64,000 nt of DNA from Okapia johnstoni (GCA_024291935.2 CM044310.1:81838713-81902712); one strand, 5' to 3'; numbered from the stretch's first letter, positions 21,246 through 33,640 are shown. Translations and numbers: made by a program. The notes: generated by a model not told the origin, from the sequence alone.

Positions 21246-21600
21246 TTTATCAAATGTCCTGGTTTTAAACTGTATTACAAAGCTATTGTAATCAAAACAG
21301 TATGGTACTTCCATAAAAGCAGACATATAGACCAATGGAATAGACTTTGGAACCCCAGAATAATTCCATGCACATATTAATATTTGACAAAGGAACCAAG
21401 AATAATCAATGGAAAAAGGATAGTGTCTTCAATAAATGGTGTTTAAAAAACTGGATATTCACATGCAAAAAGAAAGAAATCAGACTCATGTATTATATCC
21501 CTCACAAAAAATTAACCCAGAATGGATTAAAGACATGTAGACTATGTAAGACCTAAAATCTTAAAATTCATAGAAGGAAACAGAGAAAAAAATGCCTTAT
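21246..21600 (+). mobile_element. Second L1 ORF2 fragment
   Basis: Repeats the same ORF2 region (CAAAGCTATTGTAATCAAAAC..AGACCAATGGAATAGAC..ATTTGACAAAGGAACCAAG), so it is a separate L1 piece in tandem with the preceding one. Confidence 0.8.
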
Positions 21601-21807
21601 AATTGGGTAAAGAATCTATCTGCAATGCAGGACACACAGGAGATGTGGGTTTAATCCCTTGGTTGGGAAGATCCCCTGTAGAAGGACATGGCAACCTACC
21701 CCACTGTGCTTGCCTGAAAAATCCCGTGGACAGAAGAGCCTGACAAGCTACAGTCCAAAGGGTCACAAAGAGTCAGACATGACTAAGCAACTAAGCATGA
21801 CACAACA
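21601..21807 (+). repeat. Bov-tA SINE in L1
   Basis: 5'-shortened tRNA head and a Bov-A body. TSD GCCTTAT at 21594-21600 and 21808-21814. Confidence 0.9.
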
Positions 21808-21814
21808 GCCTTAT

Positions 21815-22665
21815 TGTGGTAATCATTTCACAATATATACATGTATCAAATCATCATATTGTTTACATTAAATTTACACATGTTATCTATCAATTGTATC
21901 TGGGGAAAAGAGAAAGATGCTCTACATCATATGTCATCAGGTACATGAGAAATAAACCAGTGAGATACCACAGAACACTGGTTCGAATGGCTAAAAAACA
22001 CTGTGGAACACCAAGAACTCTCATTCATTGCTGGTGGGAATATAAAGTGGTATAAAAAAACACACACAAATACTTCTATTTGTATTTGCCAAGATGTCCT
22101 TCAGCAGATAAATGAATAAATCAACATCCAGACAAAGGGATATTATTTAGCACTAATAAGAAATGAGCTATCAAACCATGGAAAGACATGAAGGAAACTT
22201 AATGGATATTACTGGGTGAAAGAGATCAATCTGAAAAGACTATACATATTATATTATTACAACGATATGCCATTCTAGAAAAAGCAAAACTATGGAGACA
22301 ATAAAAGGATTAAGGGTATCAGGAGGGAGGAATAAACAGGCTTAGCACAGGTGACTTTTAGGGAAAGTGAAACTATTCTATAGGATATTATACTGGTGGA
22401 TACATGTTGTAATACATTTGTCCAAACTCATATAATATACAACACCAAGAGTGAACAGTAATGTAAACTATGGACTTTGGGTGATAATTGGGTGTCAGTG
22501 TAGGTCTATTAACTAACAAATGTACCACTCTGGTTCAGGATTTTGATAGAGGATGGGCTGTATTATGCGGGGGCAGGGGTTATATGGGAAATGTACCTTC
22601 TGCTCAATTTTGCTAGGAACCTAAAACTGCTCTGAAAAATAAAGTTTATTAAACAACAACAACCA
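21815..22665 (+). mobile_element. Old L1 3' end
   Basis: ORF2 C-terminus remnant (TCATTGCTGGTGGGAATATAA; GGAAAGACATGAAGGAAAC) into a 3' UTR (CTATGGACTTTGGGTGATAA; CTAAAACTGCTCTGAAAAATAA) ending in an A-rich tail at about 22640-22665. Confidence 0.85.
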
Positions 22666-23685
22666 TCATTTGTGATATCTGTCTCAGTTCTGGAATTTGA
22701 CTGGGCTCCACTAGGCAGTTCTCCTACAGAGAACTACTCTGTAGTCCCCTACACGGCTGCAGTCAGATAGGGATTAGGGCTGGAGTCATCGCCCCAGCTT
22801 CTTCACTCACATTTGATGCCTTAGGTTCGCTGGGACTTCAGCAGGTTCTGCCAGCCCACACATCTCCCTGTGGCCTCTGCATGTGCCCTGGGCTTTCTTG
22901 AAGCATGGCAGCTGGGTTCCATGTGTAAATATGCCCAGATAGGGAGGGAGGAAGGACTGTATGGAAGCCGGTGGAAGCTTCATGACCTACCTCCAGAAGG
23001 CATGGAGAGTGTCAAGGTCATGTTACAAGAGAGCACAGAGGGTGGGAGACAGTCATGGCTTTCTTTAGAAAATACAATCTGTCCCACTGACCTGCCTTCT
23101 GGTGTGGCCGAGGCCAAGTTGCCAACTGGGACATGGTCTTGGGTTTGCTTCCCATCCTCTTCCCAGGAGCTGTGCGCCTCCTGTCTTCCTGATGCTGGCC
23201 CAGGTGCTTCAGTCACTAGCCCTGCTCCCCAGGAACATGCCAAGGACAGCAGGATGAATTCCCCTTTCCAGATGTGAAAACTAGAGCTTGCCCCAGGTCT
23301 CAGTGCTCGGGCTGTTTGCTGCAGAGGAAAGCTGGGTGCCTGAGCCCGAGGCCTCCGCTCCTCTAACTGCTGGGCTGCTCTTTGCCTCACCTACTCTGAG
23401 CAGAAGCCGGCCACCCACACGACCCCTTGATTCCCCAGCACTACTTCCCCTGGCTCACGCGCCCCCTTCAGTCTCCCCTGGGCTCTCCAATATCCTCGCT
23501 CAGTCTGCATCCAGGGCCTGGAACCCTTAGCCCCTTGCTCAGAGGGGGGAGGCCACACTGAGGTTCATTTATGGTCTCCCTCTCATGCCGTGTGTTCACT
23601 GTCCTGTGCCTCAGTTCACGTGTGAGGGCCCTATGGTCCCCCCACCTCCTCACAGTCAGCTGCTATGTCCTCCCAAAGGCTCCTC
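22666..23685. other. Unique sequence, no gene seen
   Basis: Complementary long frames (about 22870-23390 on both strands) shadow one another. No motif recognised. Confidence 0.4.
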
Positions 23686-23689
23686 TACA

Positions 23690-23865
23690 GTGATGACAGG
23701 TTGCCAGGCCCATGATAAGTGGTAAGCCTGCAGTAGCTGTCTGCATGCCTCCATGTCCTCACGGTGGACTAACTTCAGGGGACAAGGACAGGCCCTGTTT
23801 CCTTATGCATCCCCTGGCACGCAGGGGCACTCATCTACTGAATGAATGAACTAACGAATGAATGG
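23690..23865 (+). mobile_element. L2 tail, sense
   Basis: GGACAAGGACAGGCCCTG..CCCTGGCACGCAGGGGCACTC then ATGAATGAA-type units resemble the L2 3' terminus. Confidence 0.5.
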
Positions 23866-24540
23866 ACAAGATCTTAGAAGTGAAGCCAGTCTGCCCACCA
23901 AGGGAGCTCAGAGTTATTGCCACATCTCCAACAGATCCTTCCATTTGGGTCCAAACCTGCCTCTGCCTCCTTCAAGGCTTAAAATTTTGGACTTGGTGGA
24001 GCTGCCTCCCCTTCCCTCCCCTCCTTGCTTCCCCCTTCCCCACCCCTACTGCTGTCCCCACTTGGCTGCAGTGCAGCCACACGCTGGTCAAGTGGGAGTC
24101 ACCTTGTAGCTCGGATTCTAAAAGTTTGCATTTGTTCCTTAGGCATGAATAGAATGAGTACTTTAAAATATAAAAAGAAAAAAGGAAAAAAAATCAAAGG
24201 ATGAAATTTACGCATATCGCTCGGAGATAATTACTATGAACATTTCTCTATATTTTTCTTTCAGCACTTTCCAAAGCATACATATTTTACACAGTGGAAA
24301 TCATACTGCCTATGTACATTGCAACCTTTCTTTTCAAATCCTATCATTAAGTTTTCCTCAATAAATTCAATTTTAACCTGTGTTTTAGTGGTTGCATAAT
24401 ATTCCATCTTATGAAAAAGCCACAATTTAAGCTATCCTTCCAGAGCTGGTCATTTGTCTGCTTCTCACTTTTTCACATGATGCTGTGAGGAAGTTATGGG
24501 CTTTAGCAGTCTTTGCCCATTCACCATTCACCCTTCTTTT
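23866..24540. other. Unique sequence and an old LINE-like stretch
   Basis: 24000-24050 is C/T-rich. About 24150-24490 (GCATAATATTCCATCTTATG..GCTGGTCATTTGTCTGCTTC) resembles a very old L1-derived UTR. No gene. Confidence 0.4.
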
Positions 24541-24890
24541 GGCAGGAGCACCGCCAAGTATTTCCTAGGAAGCCCCTCCTTTCTTAGAGTGTGATCCAGG
24601 TGGAGACAGCTTTATTCCCCAGGGCACATGACCAAGGCTCAACCAACTAGCTTCTGCCATCTCTCTGGCGACAGGGCTGGCCTAGGACAAGCATGTAGCC
24701 CAATCAGAGTCAGAGACTCAATTCTAGGACAGATGTGACCTCTGTGAAGGGACAGGCCTTCTGGTCTTGTCCTCTAGTGTCCTGGTAGGTTAAGATGAAA
24801 GCCTGGGGCTGCTGGTATGTATCTTGCCACCAAGGAAAGAGCAAAGAGGAGCAAGTGATCCCCTATATCCAACTATGCCTAATGCTGAAC
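24541..24890. other. Unique or old-LTR-like sequence
   Basis: Contains GCCCAATCAGAGTCAG and CTTGCCACCAAGGAAAG, phrases reminiscent of old LTR relics. Not assignable. Confidence 0.3.
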
Positions 24891-24903
24891 TCCTTGACTT
24901 TTT

Positions 24904-25198
24904 TTTTTTAACTTTCTATTTTGTATTGGGGGTAGAGCCGCTTAACACACAATATTGTGATAGTTTTAGGTGAACAGCAAAGGGCCTCAACCATACCTAT
25001 ACACGTTTCCACCCCCAAACTCCCCTCCCATCCAGGCTGCCCCATAACACTGAGCAGAGTTCCACGTGCTATACAGTAGGACTTCATTGGTTATCCATTT
25101 TAAACATAGCCGGGTGTACATGTCCATCCCAAACTCCCTAACAATCCCTTCCCATTCTTGAAGCCTGTGAGTCTCTTTCTGTTTTGTAAGTAATGAAT
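24904..25198 (-). mobile_element. 5'-truncated ruminant L1 3' end with TSD
   Basis: Antisense L1 3' UTR beginning with the oligo(T) of its tail. The 12-13 bp TSD TCCTTGACTTTTT lies at 24891-24903 and 25199-25211, so this is a clean target-primed insertion. Confidence 0.92.
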
Positions 25199-25211
25199 TC
25201 CTTGACTTTTT

Positions 25212-26648
25212 GTTTCACATGAGCTAATACATTCCCATGTTTGCTTCATTCAGTTTGAGTCAGGTTTCTGACCTTAAGTCCTATTACCAGTTTATCAGAC
25301 ACATTTTCATCGACAGTGCAAATCCTTCTTTTCCTTAAAACACAGACCCAAAAGTAGAAATTGTAGATCGAAGTAGAATGTTTTTAAAGCTGCTAATATG
25401 TCCTAATAGGAAGTCTATGACCATCGATCCCCTCTTACCAGGTAGGGAGAGACACCACACTGGTCTCCCAGCATGCCCCCTGTGTGTTTGGAAACAAAAC
25501 CAGGCTGAACACTGCTGCTGAAAGAGGCTCTGGCAAAAAAAACCTTGGTGTCCAACTGCCCAGTGTGCAGGTGATGATGCAGTGTAGACAGACACGTGGG
25601 GCTGGGAGAGGAGGGAGCAGGCAGTCCTGGGGGCTGCTTCCAGGTGGATGCTGAAGCAATGGCTGGATCACGGGTGGAGTAAGAGAAACTTGAAAGGCAG
25701 GCAGGGTAAGCACCAGGAAGTGACAGTCCCCCAAACTACTCACCAAGTCACTCTGTGCTGCAGTCACAATTAGCAGCCTTGCAACGTGGTTATTTTTCCT
25801 CTGCTAACCCCTCCTGCTTGAGTTTTCAGAGTGGTCCAGACTCCTTTTCTCCCTGGAATTGAAAGCCTCAGATGGATTTTCAATGAGCAAGGACACTTAT
25901 TTCTAGAGAAATTCTAGATGCAGTAGTCATTCAGCCACATTCATCTTGAAGGAAAGGATGCCAGGAAAGGTTGAAACATGATTCAGGACCATCTGAACTA
26001 TCCGCAAGAATCAGGGGAAAGCTGAGCCTGCCCACTTCTGTGTCCATTTTGAAAAGAAAAGCCTGAGACATGGGATGCCCGCTGCTTCCCCAGGCCCGTG
26101 GCCGGCAGCAGGGGGCTTCTTCCCGCTGTGTCACCATTCAGCAGGTGCCTTCTCCCTCAACAGATGGGCCATGAGCCCCGCAAAAATCCCTTTGCTGATT
26201 ACTGTTTGCCCCCTGCACACAGCCTGCTCTGTGCCAGAAAGTGAACACACTGCACTCTCTGGATTTCCAACTGCCCAGACAACATTCCTGGGTGGTGGAG
26301 TGTGGAGCACATATGTGGGGGCTGGGTCAGGGGGCCGGGGCCACTTCCGGCTTTTGTAGGGGCTGCCTCCCTCTGTCCAAGGCCACAGCTCCCAGCCACC
26401 CCTCTCCCTTGGCTCTTGCTTTTCCTGAGCTCCACTAACTCCTCTGCCTCTCCAGGTCCCTCCAGGCCCAGTGGTGGCAGCAGCTTCACACTGTTCACGA
26501 TACCCATGCACTTCACCACCCTTTGCTGGATTCTCACACCCCTGGAACTGTCCCCCTGTTCATCTCTCTTCAGTTAAAACCCTCTGAACATGCCATGTGT
26601 GTTCTGACATTAAATGTGCCAGGATTCTCACAAGCAGAAGTCATAGTC
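25212..26648. other. Unique sequence, no gene seen
   Basis: GC-richer at 26080-26500 with overlapping frames on both strands. No conserved domain or splice-bounded exon recognised. Confidence 0.4.
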
Positions 26649-26649
26649 T

Positions 26650-26910
26650 CAATCTGTCTGCCAAACCAGGGGATACTGGTTTGATCCCTGGTCCGGGAAG
26701 ATTCCACACGCCTCGGAGCAACTAAGCCCTCGCACTGCAACTACTGAGCCTGTGTGCTACAACTACTGAAGCCCATGTGCCTAGAGCCTGTGCTCCACAA
26801 CAAGAGAAGCCACCTCAATGAGAAGCTCATGCACCACAATAAAGCCGCTCACCGCAGCTAGAGAGAGCCGGCACACAGCAATGAAGACTCAGCACAATCA
26901 AAAGTAAATT
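26650..26910 (+). repeat. CHR SINE, 5'-truncated
   Basis: Begins within the tRNA head (GGTTTGATCCCTGGTCC) and contains the CHR body (AACAAGAGAAGCCACCTC; GCAGCTAGAGAGAGCC). A-rich end. Confidence 0.85.
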
Positions 26911-27245
26911 ATAGTCTTAGAGATGATGTAAACCTGACTCATGGTTCAAATGGGAAAATCGAAAACCAGAAGGAAAGGACGGGCTCTCAGTCACACAGGA
27001 CAGCTTACAGGCAAAGCCAAAGTGAGACAGGAACCTGGGACCCCCTAGGGTCCCCCACTCATGACATGGGAGTCACACAGCAGGGTTTGCAGTTTGGTTA
27101 CTTATTAACTGTGTGATCTTGCCCAAGTGACCAAACCTCTCTGAAGAGATAACATGTACCCACTTCAGAAGGCAACTGGGATGATTAAATGGAATGACAT
27201 GCATGAGCACTTAATGCGGTTTATACACATGACTAGGAGCTGTCA
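26911..27245 (+). repeat. MIR copy, with possible antisense MIR just before it
   Basis: 27086-27245 reads as sense MIR (TTACTTATTAACTGTGTGATC..CCCAAGTGACCAAACCTCTC). 26930-27040 is weakly MIR-like in antisense. Confidence 0.65.
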
Positions 27246-27780
27246 TTGACTCACGAGTTTGCTATTGAGGTCTGTCAGCGGCAGGGTGAGAGTGACCAGC
27301 ATGGGGGGCCTCCCAGCATGGGATGACTTAAAAAAACAAATAGACAAGCAGAACGATGGAGACCCATAAACCAGGCAGCTTGCCGCTGTGGAAGAACAGC
27401 ACAGGCTCTGAGAAGGCCTTCCTGCCCTCTTCTCTTCCAGCTCTCTCCACGACTATGAACTCTACAAGGTCAGGGACCACTGTTCGGGCAGAGCCTGAGT
27501 GCCCGCACTGAGGGACTCCACATATGCATGCTAGCTCCCCTTTGAAGGTACTATATGGAAATGCATATATTTAAAAGTCTTTAAAAGTTAGCACCCCTGT
27601 CAACCCCACCTCTAGGAATTTATTACCCCGAAGACCAGCAAGAGTACAAGACTGGAGAAAACATACAGACACACAAATGCACATTCTTATAATGAAATAC
27701 TGCCCAACCACTAACAAGAGTAACTGGGGCCATATTAATTCACATGGAGAGTAACTTGTCAAGTGAACAACCAGATGATG
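27246..27780. other. Unique sequence with an L2 scrap and old LINE text
   Basis: 27440-27520 resembles an L2 tail. 27590-27750 (CCCACCTCTAGGAATTTATT) resembles degenerate L1 3' text. No gene. Confidence 0.4.
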
Positions 27781-28012
27781 AAATAATAGCAAGCACTTGT
27801 TCTGTGCCAAGAGCTATTCTAAGTTCTTGACCCAGGGCAATCCATCCCATTTTTTTTATTACAACTCTATGAGGTCGGCACTTTTACTGTTTCCATCTTG
27901 TAGATTGGGAAACTGAGGTGAGGAGAGCTGAAGTGACTCAGCAAGGTCACACCACTGATGAGTAGTGGAACAGGACTCAAATCCCAGGTAGTGTGGCTCC
28001 AGAGTCCCGTTT
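27781..28012 (-). repeat. MIR SINE, antisense, nearly full length
   Basis: Antisense MIR from GCAAGCACTTGTTCTGTGCC through TAGATTGGGAAACTGAGG and AAGGTCACACCACTGATG to GGCTCCAGAGTCCCG. Confidence 0.85.
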
Positions 28013-28250
28013 TTTCACTTGCTTCCCAATGTGAGTGACATGATGCCGTCCACAGCAAAGCAGTAAGGAACTGTAAAGGACACTTAGCTATTCACACTGA
28101 TTATGGGGTTAAGTGTTAATTTTCTACATGAATGACACTTACTAAGTCTATCTATTCTTCTTTTGGTGTTCACAAAATGTCTACTCTCTTTGATTGACTC
28201 AAGAATTCTATTTCTCAGAATTTATCCTCAGGAAATTGTAAAAAAAAGAT
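28013..28250. other. Unique sequence, no gene seen
   Basis: AT-rich. Nothing recognised. Confidence 0.4.
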
Positions 28251-28500
28251 GCCAGCAAAGATGCATCAATACAGATGTTTATCACAAGATAACCATAACA
28301 ACAGAAAATTAAAACCAAGGTAAATGTCTAACAAGGGATTGGTTAAATAAAATGCTCTACCTACATATGGTAAAGCAATAAATACTGACCTGGTGAGATG
28401 TTTATGCTCTACTGAGAAATGAAAGAATCAGTAAGCCACATTCGTAAAATAAAGCCATAAATGTGTGGAAGGAAAGTGTGGAAGGGAACATAAGAAAGAG
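28251..28500 (+). mobile_element. Old LINE 3' fragment
   Basis: AACAAGGGATTGGTTAAATAAA..GGTAAAGCAATAAATAC matches the generic ORF2 C-terminal/3' text of old L1 or HAL1 elements. Confidence 0.5.
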
Positions 28501-29176
28501 GCGCCGGCAACCACCTCAGGGTTTGAAATCACGCCTTTTTTATTTGTGATCTTTCTGAATCTTCCAACTTCCCTGCCTTGAGTGTGTATCACTCCTGTCC
28601 TAGTAAGAAATGTTATTTTTATAAAATAGTTGTCACCCTCACCCTGCTGAAGTATCAGATCTGAGACAACGGAATCCCCCGGGGGCTACAGTGCCCTGCA
28701 TTGTAATTCTCAGGAGGGATGGTGCAGGGTTCCATTAGCAAAAACTCCTGTGAAATGAATCTCTACCTAACAGCCAACCTCTGCCGGAGGAGTATTAGGA
28801 AACAGTCAAGATGCAGAGAGCTGCCGAGGCACCTTCTTAAGGGAGCAGCTCCTCGTCTCTCCTGCCGCCAGCACGCCAGCCAGGCAGCCCCCTGTTCGAC
28901 AGACAGACAGTGCGAGGAGTGTAAAAGGTCAATCAAATAAGGATGTGCAATTCAAACATTTACTTTTCAAACATCTTCAGAAAGTTTATCATACACAAAC
29001 AAGCACAGGAGAGAGAAGAGGGTTCAAGTTCAAGACAATTCATTTGCCCAGTGGCCCCAGGGAACACGAGCATCATAGAGTGAGTGGGCCACAGAAGCAG
29101 TGGGGGTGGTTCCCTTTGGCAGCCAAATAGCATGGCTGGCAGGACAGACTTGGAGGCTTTGGGGGGTTGGCTATGA
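28501..29176. other. Unique sequence, no gene seen
   Basis: A plus frame at 28719-28940 is Cys/Arg-rich but has no recognised domain. Confidence 0.4.
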
Positions 29177-29188
29177 AAAGTACTGTGG

Positions 29189-29462
29189 AGGGGCGTCCCT
29201 GGTGGTGCAGCAGATAAATATCTGCCCGTCAATGCAGGAGACACGGGTTCGATCCCTGCTCACGGAACATCCTGCATGCCGGGGAGCAATTAGACTCCAG
29301 CGGCACAAGTACTGAGCCTGCCTGCCTAGCACCTGTGTTCTGCAACAAGAGAAGCTACCACAATGAGAAGCCTGCACCCCACTCCCCGCAACTACAGACA
29401 GTCTTCACAAAAGCAAAGAAGGCCCAGCAGGACCAAAAACTGGAAAAAAAAGGAAAAAACAA
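29189..29462 (+). repeat. CHR SINE with TSD
   Basis: Full tRNA head (GGGCGTCCCTGGTGGTGCAG), B-box GGTTCGATCCC, CHR body and A-rich tail. 12-bp TSD AAAAGTACTGTG at 29177-29188 and 29463-29474. Confidence 0.94.
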
Positions 29463-29474
29463 AAAAGTACTGTG

Positions 29475-29924
29475 AATCAGAGTAACCAGAGACATCACAG
29501 GAAAGGTTACGATGCCAAGTGAGCACAAGAGTAGCCTACACTGAGAAAATAATTCAAGAAAAATTTCAGAACAGTCTGTAAGCAACTTATTCAGTGCACT
29601 TCCACAAACACCCTGATGCTATAGCCAAGTGAGGCAGATTTTAAGGAAAACGGCAAAATAGTATGCCTGCAATGCTTCTTAGGAATCTTAACGGACAGTT
29701 TTGATTTTTTTTTTTTACAAAACATTTTCCCAGAAGGGAAGAAAACTAACCTCGATCTCAGTCTTGATCAGAGAAATAAGGAAATGTTAGCTGAGCATCT
29801 AGTATACATGTGACAGGACGACAGACAATCACTCAGAGCATCAAGTCACCCAGCTCCTTAGGACACGTAATGAAAGATATTGCAAAAAAGAGAGCTCAAA
29901 GGCTCCTGGGCTTAAGTAAAATCC
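29475..29924. other. Unique sequence, no gene seen
   Basis: No repeat or coding pattern recognised. Confidence 0.4.
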
Positions 29925-30312
29925 TGTGACAAGTGTGTATTAGGCAACTGTTGGGTTCCAGGCACAAAAAGGCAGAGGGCACAGTCCTGTCAGCTGGGGG
30001 CTCATAGTCAGTCTGCCAGGGAGGCTGACAGGTGCACCCTGGGTAGCATCTATAATATAAACATCATCATTTAGGGACAGAAACTAGAGAGGAAAGGTCA
30101 CCTCAGGCAAAGTCTGAGAAGGCTTCCAGGAGGATAGGAAATTGAGCTGAGTCTGAGAAGGCGAAAGGAGTTCAGTGGGTACCCTAAGGACTAAGAATGT
30201 GGGGATCACGGAGGAAGCCATAGCACAGGACTCACATGGGCAGAGGTAAGACTTGAGGCTAGAGAGATGAACATGAGCTGGACATTGGAGGTCCCTGGAA
30301 GCTGGATGTAGG
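29925..30312 (-). mobile_element. Ancient mammalian repeat with L2-like tail
   Basis: GTGTATTAGGCAACTGTTGG..TTCCAGGCAC then CTGAGAAGGCTTCCAGGAGG..GAAATTGAGCTGAGTCTGAG follow the same order as the copy at 16975-17480. Confidence 0.5.
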
Positions 30313-31052
30313 AGTACGTGCCCAGCCCACGGCCCAATGCTTCTCAAAGCTGCAAACTCTTCCTCTCTATCACACACAGGGTATGAGAAACACACTGCAA
30401 GCATAATTAAAACCCTTATCACTTTGGGTGTTCTGTCACCACAGGAAGCTAAACAGAAATGCAGGCCCTGGAATCATCCAACAGGATCAGTAAAAAGCAG
30501 TGATTCGATAAGCCAGTGTAAGCTTAGATTTTAAATGTCTTGAAGGTTATCACTAAAACTGAAACACAAGATCGAAATATCCTTGTAGAATTCACCGTCA
30601 CCTTGATACAATTTTGAAGACTCCCAGGGGTCTGTGTCCCTAATCTGAAAACACTCCTGTAGGCAAAGAAAGGTTTTAAGTATATATTTGGGGTGCGGGA
30701 GAGCACAAGGGTGACCGAATTAGATTTACACAGTCTCCATGGTCTCAGTGTTACGGAAAATGATGCTAAGTGTTATATAAGATGTTAAGTGTTATAGAAA
30801 ATGATGCTGACACAAGTCAGGAGGGTCTGGCCTGAGGGCACCAGTGAAGGGATAGCTGCAGGGGTCAGGCAAACAGTGATGCAGGCCTGAGAGGCAGTAA
30901 AGATGAGAAAGAGAAGATGCCCTTCCTGGACATCCTCTACGCTCAAGGTCAGGAGCTCCACGCTTTAGAGACCCTCAGGAGAGTGGGTCCCTTCCCTCCT
31001 AGAACTTGGAGCCTAGTTGGAGACTCAAGAGATGAGTCTTGCCAAAGAATAG
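30313..31052. other. Unique sequence with a short tandem duplication
   Basis: About 30762-30802 holds two imperfect ~19-bp units (GATGCTAAGTGTTATATAA and GATGTTAAGTGTTATAGAA). No gene recognised. Confidence 0.5.
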
Positions 31053-31138
31053 ATTTAATACTAATAAATCATTCAAAAAACAACCTAAATGGTCATCAGT
31101 GGGCAAATGGATAAAGAAAATGTAGTAGATACACACAC

Positions 31139-31307
31139 AAGGCTTCCTTGGTGGCTCAGATGGTAAAGAATCTGCCTGCAATGTGGGAGATCCAGGTTCA
31201 GTCCCTGGGTTGGGAAGATCCCCTGGAGAAGGGAATGGCTTCCCACCTCAGTATTCCTGCCTGGAGAATTTCATGGACATAGGAGCCTGGTGAGCTACAG
31301 TCCACAC
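31139..31307 (+). repeat. Bov-tA SINE in L1
   Basis: Complete tRNA head (AGGCTTCCTTGGTGGCTCAG) with a Bov-A body lacking its terminal part. Confidence 0.88.
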
Positions 31308-31327
31308 ATATACAAAGAAAACATGGT

Positions 31328-31388
31328 GTGTATAATATATATATATATATACACATGCACACACACATATATATACACACTTACACAC
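31328..31388 (+). repeat. (TA)n/(CA)n microsatellite
   Basis: Alternating TA then CA units inside the L1, next to the SINE end. Confidence 0.9.
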
Positions 31389-31835
31389 ATTTCTTTCCCT
31401 TTGAAAAGCAGGAAATCTTGCCATTTGCTACCACATGCATGAACTTGCTAAGTAAAATAAGTCAAGTACATAAGAATATACTTATACGGGAAATCTAGAA
31501 CAGTCATATTTATGGAAGTAGAAAGCAGAAAGGTGGTTACCGGGGGCTATGGGATGCGGGGGATCAGGGAGATGTTGGTCAAAAGGTACACCATTTCATT
31601 TATGCAGGGTGAAGAATTCCTGAAGATCTACTGCACAGCACAGTGCCTACGCCTAATACTATATTGTATGCTTACTCTAAAAAATTTAAGAGCGTAGATC
31701 TTATGTTTAATGCTCATATCAAAAGAGGAAAAAGAGGGAAGGAGGAAACTTCTAGAGTTAATGGATAAGTTCAGAGTATTATATATGGTGATGGTTTCAT
31801 GGGTATATACTTATCTTCAAACTCATTAAAACATA

Positions 31836-32155
31836 TACATTATTTTTTTTCTTTTGCATATTTTTTCATCAGAACCCATTATAAAATATACACATCTCTC
31901 CAAAGGCTACTTTTGCCATCCAGCTGGACTTTTTCCTTATTTTCACAGAATTATTTTCACTTTGTTCAATATATTTTCACTGAATTACAATAAAAATATT
32001 ATTTACCTCTAATTTAAAAATTAAATCAGGAAAGATCAAGGAGATGTTAAGAGTACTCTTTATTTCTCTTTGGTTTCTTAACACAAAACAGCTTTTTTTT
32101 TATATAAGTCAATCACACCTCAATACACACAAATGAAGAAATAAATGAAAATATG
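31836..32155. other. AT-rich sequence, probably further old L1 text
   Basis: TATAAGTCAATCACACCTCAATA near 32102 resembles the end of an L1 3' UTR. Confidence 0.4.
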
Positions 32156-32157
32156 GA

Positions 32158-32270
32158 ATTCCCTGGCATTTCAGTGGTTGAAGCTCCACACTTTCACTGC
32201 AGAGAGCCCGGGTTCGATCCCTGGTCAGGGAACAAAGACCCTACATGCTGTGGCCAAATAAATAAATATG
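32158..32270 (+). repeat. Short CHR-type SINE
   Basis: tRNA-like unit (GGAATTCCCTGGCATTTCAG; GGTTCGATCCCTGGTCAGG) ending AAATAAATAAA. A possible TSD, AAATATG(G)AA, lies on each side. Confidence 0.85.
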
Positions 32271-32274
32271 AACA

Positions 32275-32879
32275 AAACTTGAAAAGTCCATCAGAAAAAG
32301 TAGGATTCTATTCAGGGCAGATGTAGTCCAGGTGACTAACCCGCACAGGAAAGGCTTCAAGGCAAGATGGAACTTAAGACTTTAAAGCAAGAGGAGCGAA
32401 CAGGAACACACCATCCATGGGATGTGGTGGAAATCAAAGGGATGAGTTCTGCCTGGCGAGGCAAGGGGCTGCTGGTAGGGGGAGCAGAGGCCCCCCTGGG
32501 GCTGGCACAACCACTGCCAACTCACAAACCCAGGGCCTGAGCAGGGCTACAGGCTTCCCTGGTCTCTTCTACCACCAGGGTCCAAGATATGGCAACATCG
32601 TGGACCATGTACAAATTTTCCAAATCTCAGTCATTGATATACGACTGTCACCATTTTTGTCAGTTCCTTGTATCTCTTGTACTGTTATTTACTTCCTATT
32701 TTTCTTTAAATTGACTCCCTTGTTAATTTTAAATAAATTTATTTTAAAGGAAAACTTTACATGCCCACAAATGGAAAACCAGTGTCACTCACTAGAAAAG
32801 GAAAGTACCTGGAAAAGTAAGTATAGACTGAAGGATTTTCTACAAAACAAGAAACCTGTACTCTTTAAAAGGAAAGGAA
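32275..32879. other. Unique sequence, no gene seen
   Basis: A 165-codon plus frame (32417-32914) runs from here into old LINE sequence. Its composition is patchy and no domain is visible. Confidence 0.4.
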
Positions 32880-33640
32880 ACCAAAGAGACATGATAAGCG
32901 AATGCATTGTGTGACCCTGAATCAGAGTGGGGGAAAGTTGTTTAAGGATGATACTGGGACAACTGTAAATATGTATACAGAGGTAATAGCATGGCGTCCA
33001 TGTCAAATTTCCTAATTTTGACAATTTCACTCTGGTTAAGAGAATAAAATCCTTATTCCTTTTTTAAAAAATAATTCTTTATTTTTGGTTATGCTGTGTC
33101 TTTGTTGCTGCACAGGTTTTTCCTCTAGTTGTGGACAGTGAGGGCTACTCATCCTTGCAGTGAGCTGGTGTCTTATTGCGGTGGCTTCTCTTATTACAGA
33201 GCACGGGCTTCAGTAGTTGCAGCATGTGGGCTCAATCACTGCGGTTCCTGGGCTCTAGAGCACAGGCTCAGTAGTTGCAGTGCATGGGCTTAGCTGCTCC
33301 GTAGCATGTGGGATCTTCCTGGACCAGGGGTCAAATCCATGCCTCCCGCATTGGCAGGTGGATTCTTTACCACTGAGATGCCAGGGAAGCTCTAAAATCC
33401 TCACCCTCGGGTGGTGAGTGCTGGATATCTAGGTGTGAAGGGCACTTACTGCAGCTTACTCTCAAATGCCTACATTTTTTAAACAAATGAATTCAGACAT
33501 GTACAGATGTATGTATTAATTATACACAGAGTGAGAGAAACATAAAAGCAAATGAGGTGGAATGTCAGTGATGGATGAATGTGCATGAAAGTTATACGGG
33601 AATTTACTGTAATCGTATTCTTCTGTAGGTTGTAATTTTT
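32880..33640 (+). mobile_element. Old L1-derived 3' end split by a CHR SINE
   Basis: ATGCATTGTGTGACCCTGAATC..GGATGATACTGGGACAACTG..TAAATTTCCTAATTTTGAC, then after the SINE CTTACTCTCAAATGCC..CAAATGAGGTGGAATGTCAG: a typical old L1 3' UTR in sense. Confidence 0.7.
33057..33394 (-). repeat. CHR SINE, antisense
   Basis: Antisense CHR from the T-rich tail (TTCTTTATTTTTGGTTATGC) to the head (CCACTGAGATGCCAGGGAAGC). Possible TSD TAAAATCCT on both sides. Confidence 0.9.

Larger units (their letters stand above)
31053..31835 (+). mobile_element. Old L1 3' end split by a Bov-tA
   Basis: Begins ATGGTCATCAGTGGGCAAATGG and resumes after the SINE with GTGGTTACCGGGGGCTATGG and GGTGATGGTTTCATGGGTAT, typical of old L1 3' regions in sense. 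Confidence 0.75.

Noticed and set aside
22870..23390. Pair of 135-codon frames on opposite strands
   Set aside because: They are mutual shadows in GC-rich DNA; neither has a motif or splice-bounded shape.
32417..32914. 165-codon plus-strand open frame
   Set aside because: Composition changes abruptly along its length and the end lies in old L1 3' text; no domain or splice context.
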